Origin: Candidatus Falkowiibacteriota bacterium
Lineage (GTDB): Archaea > Iainarchaeota > Iainarchaeia > Iainarchaeales > GCA-2688035
Assembly: GCA_017610485.1 (NCBI GenBank)
Contig: JAFCBY010000003.1
Location: 1 to 23,389 of the forward strand
DNA: 23,389 bases
Direction of reading: 5' to 3'
In this document: piece after piece, positions 5,240 to 10,912 of the stretch
How the letters are laid out: the number at the start of each line of letters is the position of its first letter
How positions within the stretch are numbered: the first letter of the stretch is position 1
Translations under genes and position numbers: made by a program
The notes under the pieces: generated by a model
The model's input: only the letters and a program-made list of their open reading frames with translations
What the model was told of the DNA's origin: nothing
Database searches by the model: none

Positions 5240-5378
5240 TTCTTGCAAGAACCTTTTTTGTGTAAGCCTCAACAGACTTAGAACCACGAGCCTTCTGAAG
5301 GCTATAGAGAAGCTCGATAATACGCTCTACCTGCGCCTTGGAATAATGCCTTTCAACAGTGCAAGTCTTCTGATACAT
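5229..5378 (-). CDS. small basic helical protein, convergent with the PIN gene
   Basis: 49 residues starting MYQKTCTVERHYSKAQVERI and ending KKVLARIKA; Lys/Arg-rich and predicted helical. The ATG at 5378 is chosen because a TATA-like TAAAATA (5404-5398 on this strand) lies about 23 nt upstream, giving a leaderless transcript; longer starts at 5393 and 5420 would be too close to it. A perfect inverted repeat (TACTTCAG/CTGAAGTA, 5403-5434) flanks the TATA box. It shares a cassette with the PIN gene and overlaps its 3' end. A role as antitoxin or regulator of PIN is possible but unsupported by any domain. Confidence 0.5.
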   Translation of the reverse strand: MYQKTCTVERHYSKAQVERIIELLYSLQKARGSKSVEAYTKKVLARIKA

Positions 5379-5402
5379 CAAACCACTTAACATACAGTAT
5401 TT

Positions 5403-5434
5403 TACTTCAGCTCCCGACATGGGCTACTGAAGTA
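5403..5434 (-). promoter_or_regulatory. inverted repeat next to the promoter of the 5229-5378 gene
   Basis: TACTTCAG (5403-5410) and CTGAAGTA (5427-5434) are perfect 8-bp arms, with a small inner CCC/GGG pair within the 16-nt centre. It overlaps the upstream edge of the TATA-like TAAAATA. As DNA it could be an operator; as RNA it would form a hairpin in any transcript reading through from the candidate sRNA upstream. Confidence 0.5.
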
Positions 5435-5486
5435 GATGACCTTTACAACTTTGTTCTTAAAAAAACTACGTTTTTAGTAATTCTCC

Positions 5487-5522
5487 AAAAAAAAAGAAAC
5501 TCCCGAAACTCATGGTTTCGGG
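5487..5522 (-). terminator. hairpin plus T-run terminator
   Basis: Perfect 8-bp stem CCCGAAAC/GTTTCGGG with a 5-nt loop, followed on the minus strand by AGTTTC and nine T (5495-5487). Archaeal RNA polymerase stops readily at such T-runs. It ends the candidate sRNA. Confidence 0.6.
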
Positions 5523-5586
5523 TGAGCCTTCAAACTCTTTCAAGGTGACCTCCCATGCGAGAGGATTCCAAAAAAAGATACAACTC
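5487..5586 (-). ncRNA. candidate small RNA with intrinsic-type terminator
   Basis: On the minus strand a TATA-like TTTTTTATATGTGG (5618-5605) is followed by a palindrome GTATGC-C-GCATAC and, about 25 nt on, a stretch with three potential hairpins: CCTC/GAGG near 5560-5545; CCTTGAAA/TTTGAAGG with one mismatch near 5544-5526; and CCCGAAAC/GTTTCGGG (5522-5502), followed by TTTCTTTTTTTTT. There is no convincing long ORF; a 25-codon TTG-initiated frame with GGAGGT upstream exists inside it. The 5' end is inferred from TATA spacing. Alternatively, it is an attenuator-like leader of the 5229-5378 gene downstream. Confidence 0.5.
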
Positions 5587-5730
5587 TAAAGTGTATGCGG
5601 CATACCACATATAAAAAACAATATGCCTCTTATACATAACAAGCTTTGGTGTTGCTTGTGTTTAAATCAACTCCCCAGTACAATTACATCAAATTCGGCT
5701 AAAAGGCCTTGGGGCGTTGAACTAATTGTT

Positions 5731-5762
5731 AGATTCCCGGCGGGGGCAATATGTTTTTATAG
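5731..5762 (+). repeat. cassette-boundary repeat copy R6 (core only)
   Basis: AGATTCCCGGCGGGGGCAA followed by TATGTTTTTATAG. The core and the AATATGTTTTTATA after it match R4; the SD/ATG half is absent, replaced by unrelated sequence (TTGAACTAATTGTT). It brings a TATA box to the hicBA cassette. Confidence 0.75.
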
Positions 5763-5796
5763 TCTTTCTGACATTATCTTTTTTAGAGGCGATTTT

Positions 5797-6009
5797 GTGA
5801 AGTATAGAGTTATAGTTAAACAGGACGAAGATAACGTATTTGTGGTTACAGTGCCTTCATTGCCTGGATGCATTTCTCAGGGCCAAACAAGAAAAGAGGC
5901 TCTGGAAAACATTAGGGATGCAATAGACGGCTATTTGGAAAGCCTCAAAAAGCACAATGAACCGATTCCACCAGCAATAGACGAAGAAGTGGTAGAAGTC
6001 TATGCCTAA
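5797..6009 (+). CDS. hicB: HicB-family antitoxin
   Basis: 70 residues starting at GTG: MKYRVIVKQDEDNVFVVTVP then SLPGCISQGQTRKEALENI. The partial RNase-H-like HicB fold is recognised by 'FVVTVPSLPGC.SQG.T..EAL.NI..AI..YL'. GTG 5797 is chosen because GAGGCGAT lies upstream and because longer starts run through the repeat. There is no C-terminal DNA-binding domain. Antitoxin precedes toxin and overlaps it by 8 nt. TATA (TTTTTATA, about 5754-5761) comes from repeat R6, leaving a leader of about 10 nt. Confidence 0.85.
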   Translation: MKYRVIVKQDEDNVFVVTVPSLPGCISQGQTRKEALENIRDAIDGYLESLKKHNEPIPPAIDEEVVEVYA

Positions 6010-6229
6010 GCTTCCAGTCGTTTCCGGCAAAAAGATTGTAAAGGCACTTGCCAAGTTTGGCTTTGAATTAGACCACCAAACAGGAAGCCACCTGATTCTA
6101 AGGCAAAGAGAACATCCTCACCGAAGAGTGACCGTTCCAAACCACAAAGTGATTGCAAAAGGCACACTAAACGAAATCATCAAAGAAACTGGACTGACAA
6201 GAGAAAACTTCACCAAGGCCTTGAAATAG
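6002..6229 (+). CDS. hicA: HicA-family mRNA interferase toxin
   Basis: 75 residues: MPKLPVVSGKKIVKALAKFG at the start and 'HQTGSHLILRQ', which holds the catalytic His of the GSH motif in the double-stranded-RNA-binding-like fold, followed by 'RRVTVPNHKVIAKGTLNEII'. All the expected HicA landmarks are present, so it is probably active. Overlaps hicB by 8 nt (translational coupling). The stop is 5 nt before repeat R7. Confidence 0.87.
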   Translation: MPKLPVVSGKKIVKALAKFGFELDHQTGSHLILRQREHPHRRVTVPNHKVIAKGTLNEIIKETGLTRENFTKALK

Positions 6230-6234
6230 CTTTT

Positions 6235-6281
6235 CAATTCCTGGCGGGGGCAAAACATTGGCCCCGACTGGCAGTGCATGG
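6235..6281 (+). repeat. cassette-boundary repeat copy R7 (core and tail)
   Basis: CAATTCCTGGCGGGGGCA then AAACATTGGCCCCGACTGG and CAGTGCATGG. It keeps the GGGGC/GCCCC hairpin and the tail found in R1-R3, but lacks the SD/ATG half. It shows single changes in both halves (CCCGG to CCTGG, ACGGG to ACTGG) that do not compensate each other, so only the inner stem, not the outer, looks conserved. Confidence 0.75.
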
Positions 6282-6294
6282 CCCTAAACGATAT

Positions 6295-6319
6295 GTTTAA
6301 ATTCTGTAATTTACAGAAT
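6295..6319 (+). promoter_or_regulatory. TATA box and 19-bp operator palindrome for the Fic/Doc gene
   Basis: TTTAAAT (6297-6302 region) lies about 26 nt before the ATG at 6326, so the mRNA should be leaderless. Immediately after it is ATTCTGTAATTTACAGAAT (6301-6319), a perfect palindrome of two 9-bp arms around one T. A repressor bound there would block TBP/TFB or polymerase. Confidence 0.7.
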
Positions 6320-6325
6320 ATGTGC

Positions 6326-6688
6326 ATGGTTAGGGTTTGTGCAAAAACGCTTTCAAAGGAAGTCATTGTCAACATTAACAAGCAGTTTGAAGACGGCCAA
6401 ATAAGGAACGAGGGAGAAATCGACCACATTGTCTTCAAAGTGGCAGGCACCAGAGGCATTGACAGAAAGGCAGCAACTCTGCTTTTAGAGATTGCAAGAA
6501 GGCATGCCTTTTTGGACGGCAACAAAAGAACAGCATTTGAATCCATGCTAACTTTGCTTGAACTGAACGGAAAGAAATTGGAAGTTGGCCAGGCATCAAG
6601 ATTCAACGTTGTTGTTTGGTCAATTAAGCCAAAAACAAAGATTGACGAGATTGTAACCTGGATAGCAAACCACACAAGGGGGAAATGA
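6326..6688 (+). CDS. Fic/Doc-family toxin
   Basis: 120 residues. The Fic signature is HAFLDGNKRTAF (H60, D64, G65, N66, K67, R68), the Doc-type variant H-x-F-x-D/E-x-N-K-R with Gly in the middle. Doc enzymes phosphorylate EF-Tu (in archaea the equivalent would be EF-1A), whereas Fic enzymes AMPylate; the short, single-domain form fits Doc. ATG 6326 is chosen as the first codon after the TATA box and palindrome. There is no Phd/YefM-like antitoxin upstream; a 42-residue gene follows 1 nt after the stop and could be the antitoxin in reverse order. Confidence 0.8.
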   Translation: MVRVCAKTLSKEVIVNINKQFEDGQIRNEGEIDHIVFKVAGTRGIDRKAATLLLEIARRHAFLDGNKRTAFESMLTLLELNGKKLEVGQASRFNVVVWSIKPKTKIDEIVTWIANHTRGK

Positions 6689-6689
6689 A

Positions 6690-6818
6690 ATGAAGCACGT
6701 GAAAATAAAGGGAAAAAGAGAACCGATTACCATGGCAGAGTGGAAGGACGTCAAAGACATAGTAAAAGCCCATCTAAAAGAATACAAAGACTTCTACAAT
6801 GAGCTCGCAGAACTATAA
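6690..6818 (+). CDS. small protein downstream of Fic, candidate antitoxin
   Basis: 42 residues: MKHVKIKGKREPITMAEWKD and a helical 'KAHLKEYKDFYNELAEL' end. It starts 1 nt after the Fic stop (AAATGAAATGAAG), so the two are cotranslated. It is the only other gene in this cassette. A short helical protein coexpressed with a Fic toxin is a candidate inhibitor, but no inhibitory (S/T)xxxE(G/N) motif is obvious. Missed by length cut-offs; supported by tight spacing and Lys/Glu codon pattern like its neighbours. Confidence 0.55.
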   Translation: MKHVKIKGKREPITMAEWKDVKDIVKAHLKEYKDFYNELAEL

Positions 6819-6874
6819 TTGGGAAGTTTTACACGCACAAAATCTCAACGCAATATTTTTTCTCAAAAAAATAC

Positions 6875-6979
6875 AATGAGGTAATCAAAGATGAATGAAT
6901 TCCAGGTTCAAACAAACCAAACAACCTCAAACCACGCTACTGCCAACCTCCAACCAGGCAAGATTCCCAGCGGGGGCAA
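6875..6979 (+). repeat. cassette-boundary repeat copy R8
   Basis: AATGAGGTAATCAAAG, ATG at 6891, GAATTCCAGGTTCAA, AACCAAACAACCTCAAAC, CTCCAACCAGGCAAG and the core ATTCCCAGCGGGGGCA (one change). No GGCCCC tail. The micro-ORF (MNEFQVQTNQTTSNHATANL) has no stop before the next antitoxin and is in frame with it (6891-7262), so a long fused reading frame exists; the separate promoter and ATG at 7044 make the shorter antitoxin more likely. Confidence 0.85.
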
Positions 6980-7012
6980 ACCCAGTTTCTCAAAAAAAAA
7001 ACAGCAAACAGG

Positions 7013-7039
7013 TTTATATACTATAACAACCTATATAGT
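7013..7039 (+). promoter_or_regulatory. TATA box and inverted repeat before the second RelBE-type pair
   Basis: TTTATATA (7013-7020) is centred about 27 nt before the ATG at 7044, again a leaderless layout. ACTATA (7020-7025) and TATAGT (7034-7039) form an inverted repeat across the predicted start site, a possible operator. Confidence 0.6.
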
Positions 7040-7043
7040 TACT

Positions 7044-7262
7044 ATGGAAACTACTATTCAGGTTAGCACTGGCCTTAGGAAAGAATTGCAGGATAGAAAA
7101 CTCAGGCCTAAGGAAAGCTACGAGGACGTAATTTGGGATTTGATTGAGGACACAAAAGAGCTTTCGGAAGAAACAAAAAGAGAAATTGCAGAAGCAAGAA
7201 AAGAAGCCAAAAAAGGCAAAGTCAAGCCCATGTCCCAAATAAAAAGCGAGCTGGGCCTATAA
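7044..7262 (+). CDS. RHH/DUF-type antitoxin
   Basis: 72 residues: METTIQVSTGLRKELQDRKL, 'ESYEDVIWDLIEDTKEL', then a long charged helix ending MSQIKSELGL. 'TIQVS...L...K...ESYEDVI..LIE' is the pattern of short archaeal antitoxins that pair with RelE-like toxins. The C-terminal 'ELGL' resembles that of the first RelB-like antitoxin (KELGL). ATG 7044 is preferred over the in-frame upstream start at 6891 because of the TATA box at 7013-7020. Toxin begins 1 nt after the stop. Confidence 0.75.
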   Translation: METTIQVSTGLRKELQDRKLRPKESYEDVIWDLIEDTKELSEETKREIAEARKEAKKGKVKPMSQIKSELGL

Positions 7263-7263
7263 A

Positions 7264-7515
7264 ATGTACGAGGTCGTTTTTTCCAACAAAGCAGAGCAGC
7301 AGCTAAAAAAACTAGAAAGAGAAATACAAAACAGAATCATTTCATGCTTGGAAAGAGCACGAATAAGGCCAGAAGCACACTTCAAAAAACTTGTGGGAGA
7401 AGAAGCATACAGCCTGCGAGTGGGACACTATAGGATAATATCCGACATCGAAAGAAAAAAACTAACCATTCTTGTGCTAAAGATTGGACCCAGAAAAAAA
7501 GTTTACAAAAAGTAA
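7264..7515 (+). CDS. RelE-family toxin
   Basis: 83 residues: MYEVVFSNKAEQQLKKLERE, 'EEAYSLRVGHYRIISDIE' (the strand with conserved LRvG.YRii) and 'LTILVLKIGPRKKVYKK'. These are the standard RelE landmarks, with the 'R.G.YR' and C-terminal Lys/Arg/Tyr residues implicated in ribosome-dependent mRNA cleavage. It starts 1 nt after the antitoxin stop. Its TAA (7513-7515) falls in the first bases of repeat R9, as happens with the other RelE and R4. Confidence 0.85.
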   Translation: MYEVVFSNKAEQQLKKLEREIQNRIISCLERARIRPEAHFKKLVGEEAYSLRVGHYRIISDIERKKLTILVLKIGPRKKVYKK

Positions 7516-7607
7516 CTCAAATGAACAGATCCCAGGTTCAAACAAACCAAACAACCTCAAACCAAGCTACTGCCAACCTCAAACCGAAACAATTCCCGGC
7601 GGGGGCA
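7511..7607 (+). repeat. cassette-boundary repeat copy R9
   Basis: AAGTAACTCAA, ATG at 7521, CAGGTTCAAACAAACC, AAACAACCTCAAACC, GCTACTGCCAACCTC and the core AATTCCCGGCGGGGGCA. The SD is lost, and a small deletion before the core shifts the micro-ORF frame. The last copy: it ends immediately before the promoter block of the homing endonuclease. Confidence 0.82.
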
Positions 7608-7682
7608 AAAATTCTTCTTCTGTTTCACCAGAAACCCACTATCCAAAACGGTTTAAAGGCAAAAAACCAAATACTAATATGA
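7521..7682 (+). CDS. frame-shifted repeat micro-ORF, probably decayed
   Basis: Starts MNRSQVQTNQTTSNQATANL like the others but then reads KPKQFPAGAK instead of QPGKIPGGGK because the frame shifted before the core. It runs on through the endonuclease promoter to a TGA overlapping the next ATG (7679). No SD remains. Likely a dead copy. Confidence 0.25.
   Translation: MNRSQVQTNQTTSNQATANLKPKQFPAGAKILLLFHQKPTIQNGLKAKNQILI
7621..7660 (+). promoter_or_regulatory. promoter block A of the homing endonuclease family
   Basis: Reads TTTCACCAGAAACCCACTAT then CCAAAACGGTTTAAAGGC. About 33 of 40 positions match the block upstream of the second LAGLIDADG gene (20621-20660, minus). TTTAAAG is a TATA box with an adjacent CCAAAACG-like upstream element; the ATG (7679) is 24 nt downstream of its centre, so the transcript should be leaderless. 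Confidence 0.65.
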
Positions 7683-8789
7683 GTAGAAGAAGCACTGATT
7701 TGCTTAAGCTTCACGTTCCAGAGGAAGACACAAACATCAGGCGCTGTCTGAAAGTTTACACAATCTTGCCTAGGTTTTGTGAAAACCCCAATGAAAGGAA
7801 TGAGAACGCTAAACAGGTTATGGCAGAAGTTTTGAAAGTGGGGAGAAAAATGAAGAAAAAAATTTGGTTCAAGGTGGAGATATGTTTGGGCAGAGTCTGT
7901 CCCAAATAAAGTAAGTTACAGCGCGGTTAAGGACTGGATGATTGGACGAGCTTCAATTCCACTAATTGCAATTGCCACTCTTAGAGACTTAGGGTTTGGA
8001 AAAGAGGCAGACACCATACTCAAAAAAGCCAAATATGTTTCAAGTACAACACGCGACATCACAAGGATTCCAAAGAAACTGAATGCAGACTTATTCTATC
8101 TTTCTGGATTCATATTGGGGGATGGTTGCACCCCTTATGTAAAAAATGGCACAAATTTAGACTACGGATTTTCGGCCATAAGCGGACAAAAAGAATTTTT
8201 AGAAAAGGAAATAAGACCAATAATCGAAGAAAATTTTGAAATCAGATGTAGTCCAAGTAGATATTCTTTTCACTATGGAGCTTCTTGGACTCTCGAAAAA
8301 AGAAATAAGGCAATACATCGATTCTTAACAAAAATAGTTGGATTACCCCGCGGGAAGAAAAGTGTTAAAGCACATATCCCTTTTATTGTGAAGCAAGCAA
8401 ATGAAAAAGAAAAGAGTGCATTTCTAGCGGGCCTCATTGACAGCGACATTGGGAACCATGGAAATCGTATGGGCTGCACTTTCAGAAGCAAGAAAATTGT
8501 CGAAGATTTAATTGAATTCCTCAACAAGTTTGGAATACTTGCAAAAAGTTATGGAACCCACTACAAAGATGGCAAATATGAACAAAACGATTTTACAATC
8601 CCAAAATCGCAAGTCAAAACATTAAAAGAGCTTTTGCTCAGAAACTATTTACCAAAAAGGCAAGATAGATTGGATACAATAAACAAACTAGCAGGGATAG
8701 GGAAGCGGTCAAACCTGCCAGATTCAGGTAATCCTTTTGCGAGGCAAAAAGCGTTGACGGAAAAGGGTTGGAAAAGTCTGGTCGCTTAG
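7679..8789 (+). pseudogene. LAGLIDADG homing endonuclease, frameshifted, running into tRNA-Leu
   Basis: An N-terminal frame (7679-7909, MSRRSTDLLKLHVPEEDTNI...) stops, and the rest continues in another frame (open before the ATG at 7938) with 'VSYSAVKDWMIGRASIPL', a helix-turn-helix-like stretch. Two LAGLIDADG motifs follow: LSGFILGDG and LAGLIDSDIG, so the nuclease core itself is complete. At least one frameshift lies around 7890-7915. The coding frame enters the tRNA-Leu gene at 8691 and takes its stop (TAG 8787-8789) from that tRNA's variable arm; the last 33 or so residues are thus encoded by tRNA sequence. The 7938 ORF alone could give a truncated protein. Confidence 0.7.
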
Positions 8790-8821
8790 TGCGTTCGGGG
8801 GTTCGAATCCTCCTCCCTGCA
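8691..8821 (+). tRNA. tRNA-Leu (CAG) with an intron
   Basis: Acceptor GCAGGGA (8691-8697) pairs with TCCCTGC (8814-8820), discriminator A 8821. D arm GGG...CCT with the GGTC loop; anticodon stem CCAGA (8718-8722) pairs with TCTGG (8777-8781); loop TT-CAG-G gives anticodon CAG. The stem halves are separated by about 47 extra nt (approximately 8729-8775), placing an intron after position 37 as in archaeal bulge-helix-bulge introns, although the exact cut sites are not certain. A long variable arm (CGC-TTAGT-GCG) and T arm GGGGG-TTCGAAT-CCTCC fit a type II leucine tRNA. The 5' exon is overlapped by the homing endonuclease frame. CCA is not encoded. The HAD gene starts 5 nt after its end. Confidence 0.88.
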
Positions 8822-8826
8822 ATTAA

Positions 8827-9420
8827 ATGATTAAGGCAGTAATCTTTGACTTTGGAGGCGTGCTAAGCCTTAAAGGCAGCCTCCTCTACTTCGGCGAATT
8901 CTATGCAAAGAAGTTCGGGGGCAGCCCGGAAGAGTTCAAGAAACTGCTTCTCGACAACTGGTTCAAGGCAAGGGTAAACGAAATAAGCTCCAAAGAATTC
9001 TGGGAAAACCTGGCAGGCTTCCTGAAAGCAGACGCAAAAGCCATGCGAAAGGAGTTCATGGAATTCTTTGGCTTCAACCAAGAGATTTTTCAGCTGGCCA
9101 AAGAATTGAAGAAGAGCTACAAGCTGGCTATGCTGTCAAACCATATAGAGGACTGGCTGGAAGAAGTCATTGAAGAGGAGAAGATGCGGGAGGTCTTTGA
9201 TGTGATAGTAACCTCTTACGAAAGCAAGCTGGCAAAGCCAGACCCGGCCATTTACAAGGAAACAGTTGAAAAGCTTGGAGTCAAGCCAGAGGAATGCGTC
9301 TACATTGACGACATAGAAAAAAACATTCCGCCGGCAGAAGAAATGGGAATGAAGGCAATAAGGTTCAAAGACTTAAAGCAGCTGAAAAAGGAACTGAAGG
9401 AACTTGGGGTGAAAATTTGA
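8827..9420 (+). CDS. HAD-superfamily hydrolase (subclass IA-like)
   Basis: 197 residues. Motif I is VIFDFGGVLS: nucleophile D8, but the usual second Asp (+2) is Gly, as in the DFGGV branch of the family. Motif II is LAMLSNH, motif III includes the Lys of SKLAKPDP, and motif IV is CVYIDDIEKN with the metal-binding DD. A helical cap lies between residues about 15 and 85. Likely a phosphatase or phosphotransferase on a small metabolite; the missing acid/base may alter activity. The start is 5 nt after tRNA-Leu, so it is probably cotranscribed with it. The next gene overlaps its stop by 1 nt. Confidence 0.82.
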   Translation: MIKAVIFDFGGVLSLKGSLLYFGEFYAKKFGGSPEEFKKLLLDNWFKARVNEISSKEFWENLAGFLKADAKAMRKEFMEFFGFNQEIFQLAKELKKSYKLAMLSNHIEDWLEEVIEEEKMREVFDVIVTSYESKLAKPDPAIYKETVEKLGVKPEECVYIDDIEKNIPPAEEMGMKAIRFKDLKQLKKELKELGVKI

Positions 9421-9821
9421 TGAACAAAATCTTGATTCTGGGCGCGCTGCCCAAAGATAAAGAGGCGGAAAGGCTCTATGAGTCAATTGCATCTGTCTGC
9501 AGGAAGTTTGCGGAAGAGGTTAGCTCCCCCATTGACACTGTTGCGTTCAAGGGAACCGAGGGGGAAAGGTATGAAAGGGCTTTCAAGCTGGTTGAGGAAG
9601 CAGACCTTATTGTTGGAGAGCAGTCAAATCCCTCCACAGGCCAGGGAATGGAGATAAGGGAAGCTGCGAATTTGGGAAAGCCGCTGGTGGTTGTGGCAAG
9701 GGCAGGGAGCAGTGTTTCAGGCCTTGTCAAAGCATGCCCTGCTCTGAAGGAAGTAATCTACTATGAAGATTTGGAAGACTTGAAAGGGAAGCTTGAGAAT
9801 TTTTTGGGAAAAGCAGAATAA
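9420..9821 (+). CDS. nucleoside 2-deoxyribosyltransferase-like protein
   Basis: 133 residues: MNKILILGALPKDKEAERLY, 'EEADLIVGEQSNPSTGQGME', 'IREAANLGKPLVVVARAGSS'. The 'S.GqG.Ei..A..lgkPv' pattern and preceding acidic residue are those of nucleoside 2-deoxyribosyltransferase/DNPH1-type enzymes, which cleave or exchange the N-glycosidic bond of deoxynucleosides or nucleotides (E78 would be the nucleophile). Start at the ATG overlapping the HAD stop (TGATG), so translationally coupled; with a HAD phosphatase this suggests nucleotide salvage or clean-up. An in-frame TTG just upstream is not needed. Confidence 0.72.
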   Translation: MNKILILGALPKDKEAERLYESIASVCRKFAEEVSSPIDTVAFKGTEGERYERAFKLVEEADLIVGEQSNPSTGQGMEIREAANLGKPLVVVARAGSSVSGLVKACPALKEVIYYEDLEDLKGKLENFLGKAE

Positions 9822-9866
9822 AGCCTTTTTATAAACGTTGGAACAAATAGTTATTTGGTGAAAGAA

Positions 9867-10088
9867 ATGGAAAAACACTTTTCGGCTGTTGTCACAAAAG
9901 GGGAAGAGGCCTTTGTTGCCTTTTGTCCCGAGCTAGGTGTGACAAGCCAAGGAAAAACCGAAAAAAGCGCTTTGGCCAATCTGAAAGAAGCACTAGAGCT
10001 CTACTTGGAAGACGAAGACGTTCAAGAAATGCTGAGGAAAAAACCTGCAAAGAAGGCAAAAATTTGTTCAATTGCAGTAAGCTCGTGA
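9867..10088 (+). CDS. hicB: HicB-family antitoxin (second hicBA locus)
   Basis: 73 residues: MEKHFSAVVTKGEEAFVAFC, then PELGVTSQGKTEKSALANLK, the HicB fold pattern. ATG 9867 is chosen because GGTGAAAG lies 6-10 nt upstream. A TATA box TTTTTATAAA (9826-9835) leaves a short leader. The Lys-rich tail (RKKPAKKAKICSIAVSS) may contact the toxin. HicA follows after 10 nt. This locus sits outside the repeat array, in an operon with a hydrolase. Confidence 0.82.
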   Translation: MEKHFSAVVTKGEEAFVAFCPELGVTSQGKTEKSALANLKEALELYLEDEDVQEMLRKKPAKKAKICSIAVSS

Positions 10089-10098
10089 AGGACTCTAA

Positions 10099-10326
10099 AT
10101 GAAGCTTCCAATCATTTCAGGAAAAAAACTAATCAAATTCTTAAACAAAGAAGGCTTCGAAATAGTTGGAAGAAAAGGAAGCCACGTAAGGCTGAAAAAG
10201 AAGTCCCTTGAAAAAGCACTTGTTACAGTCGTACCACTACACAAAAGGCTTGACCCAGGAACATTGCTTGGAATACTGAAGCAATGCGAAATAGCGAAAG
10301 AAAAAGCAATGGAGAAACTAAAATGA
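10099..10326 (+). CDS. hicA: HicA-family toxin (second hicBA locus)
   Basis: 75 residues: MKLPIISGKKLIKFLNKEGF, 'VGRKGSHVRLKKK' with the GSH catalytic His, and 'VTVVPLHKRLDPGTLLGILK'. All HicA landmarks are intact. Order antitoxin-toxin, 10 nt apart. Its TGA overlaps the ATG of the next gene (ATGA), so the downstream hydrolase is translationally coupled to a toxin gene, an unusual linkage. Confidence 0.85.
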   Translation: MKLPIISGKKLIKFLNKEGFEIVGRKGSHVRLKKKSLEKALVTVVPLHKRLDPGTLLGILKQCEIAKEKAMEKLK

Positions 10327-10877
10327 ACGCGTTCATCATTCATGGCAGTTTTGGAAGCCCTGAGGAGAACTGGTTTCCCTGGCTTAAGGTAGAGCTTGAA
10401 AAGCTTGGAATGGAAGTCATTGCACCGAGGTTTCCTACACCGGAGGGGCAGAGCCTTGGGAATTGGATGAAGGTATTTGAGGGATTCAGGGAACATATGG
10501 ACGGGGAAACCGTTTTTGTGGCCCACAGTTTGGGGCCAGCCTTTGTGCTGAACCTCCTTGAGAAGTTGGAAACGCCTGTCAAGGCATGCTTTTTTGTGGC
10601 AGGCTTTACCGGCAGCCTGGGAAACCCAGAGTTTGATGAAATAAACAAGAGCTTTGCAGACAGGGAATTTGACTGGGAGAAGATAAAGGCGAATTGTGGG
10701 AAGTTTTTTGTTTTCTATTCGGACAACGACCCATATGTACCGGAAGAAAAAGCGCAAAAATTAGGACAGGCACTGGGCATGGTCCCTGTTCTTGTCAAGG
10801 GAGCAGGCCACTTCAACGAGAAGGTAGGCTATACAAAATTTGAACTTTTGCTTGAAAGGATAAAAGCCCTGCTTTAG
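10323..10877 (+). CDS. RBBP9/YdeN-like serine hydrolase (alpha/beta fold)
   Basis: 184 residues. Oxyanion-loop HGSFGSPEENWFPWL at the start, nucleophile elbow VAHSLGP (S69), acidic residue in YSDNDPYVP (D134 or D136) and His in VKGAGHFN (H163) form the catalytic triad. 'HG..g....W.pwL' is characteristic of the RBBP9/YdeN group; the physiological substrate is not known. Start overlaps the hicA stop by 4 nt; an in-frame upstream start at 10284 would overlap hicA by more than 40 nt. Cytoplasmic (no signal peptide). Confidence 0.8.
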   Translation: MNAFIIHGSFGSPEENWFPWLKVELEKLGMEVIAPRFPTPEGQSLGNWMKVFEGFREHMDGETVFVAHSLGPAFVLNLLEKLETPVKACFFVAGFTGSLGNPEFDEINKSFADREFDWEKIKANCGKFFVFYSDNDPYVPEEKAQKLGQALGMVPVLVKGAGHFNEKVGYTKFELLLERIKALL

Positions 10878-10912
10878 AAGAATTATTAAATATTTCAACC
10901 CATTTGATTTGT

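Noticed and set aside
5728..5750. A single attC-like R' box (GTTAGAT, matching GTTRRRY) before core R6
   Set aside because: Not found in the other copies and no matching R'' box; chance match.
5623..5796. N-terminal extension of HicB through repeat R6
   Set aside because: GTG 5797 has an SD and promoter and gives a normal HicB length.
6118..6675. Long minus-strand ORF across hicA and fic
   Set aside because: Antisense shadow of two recognised toxin genes.
10095..10757. 220-codon minus-strand ORF across the second hicA and hydrolase
   Set aside because: Shadow of genes with clear family motifs.
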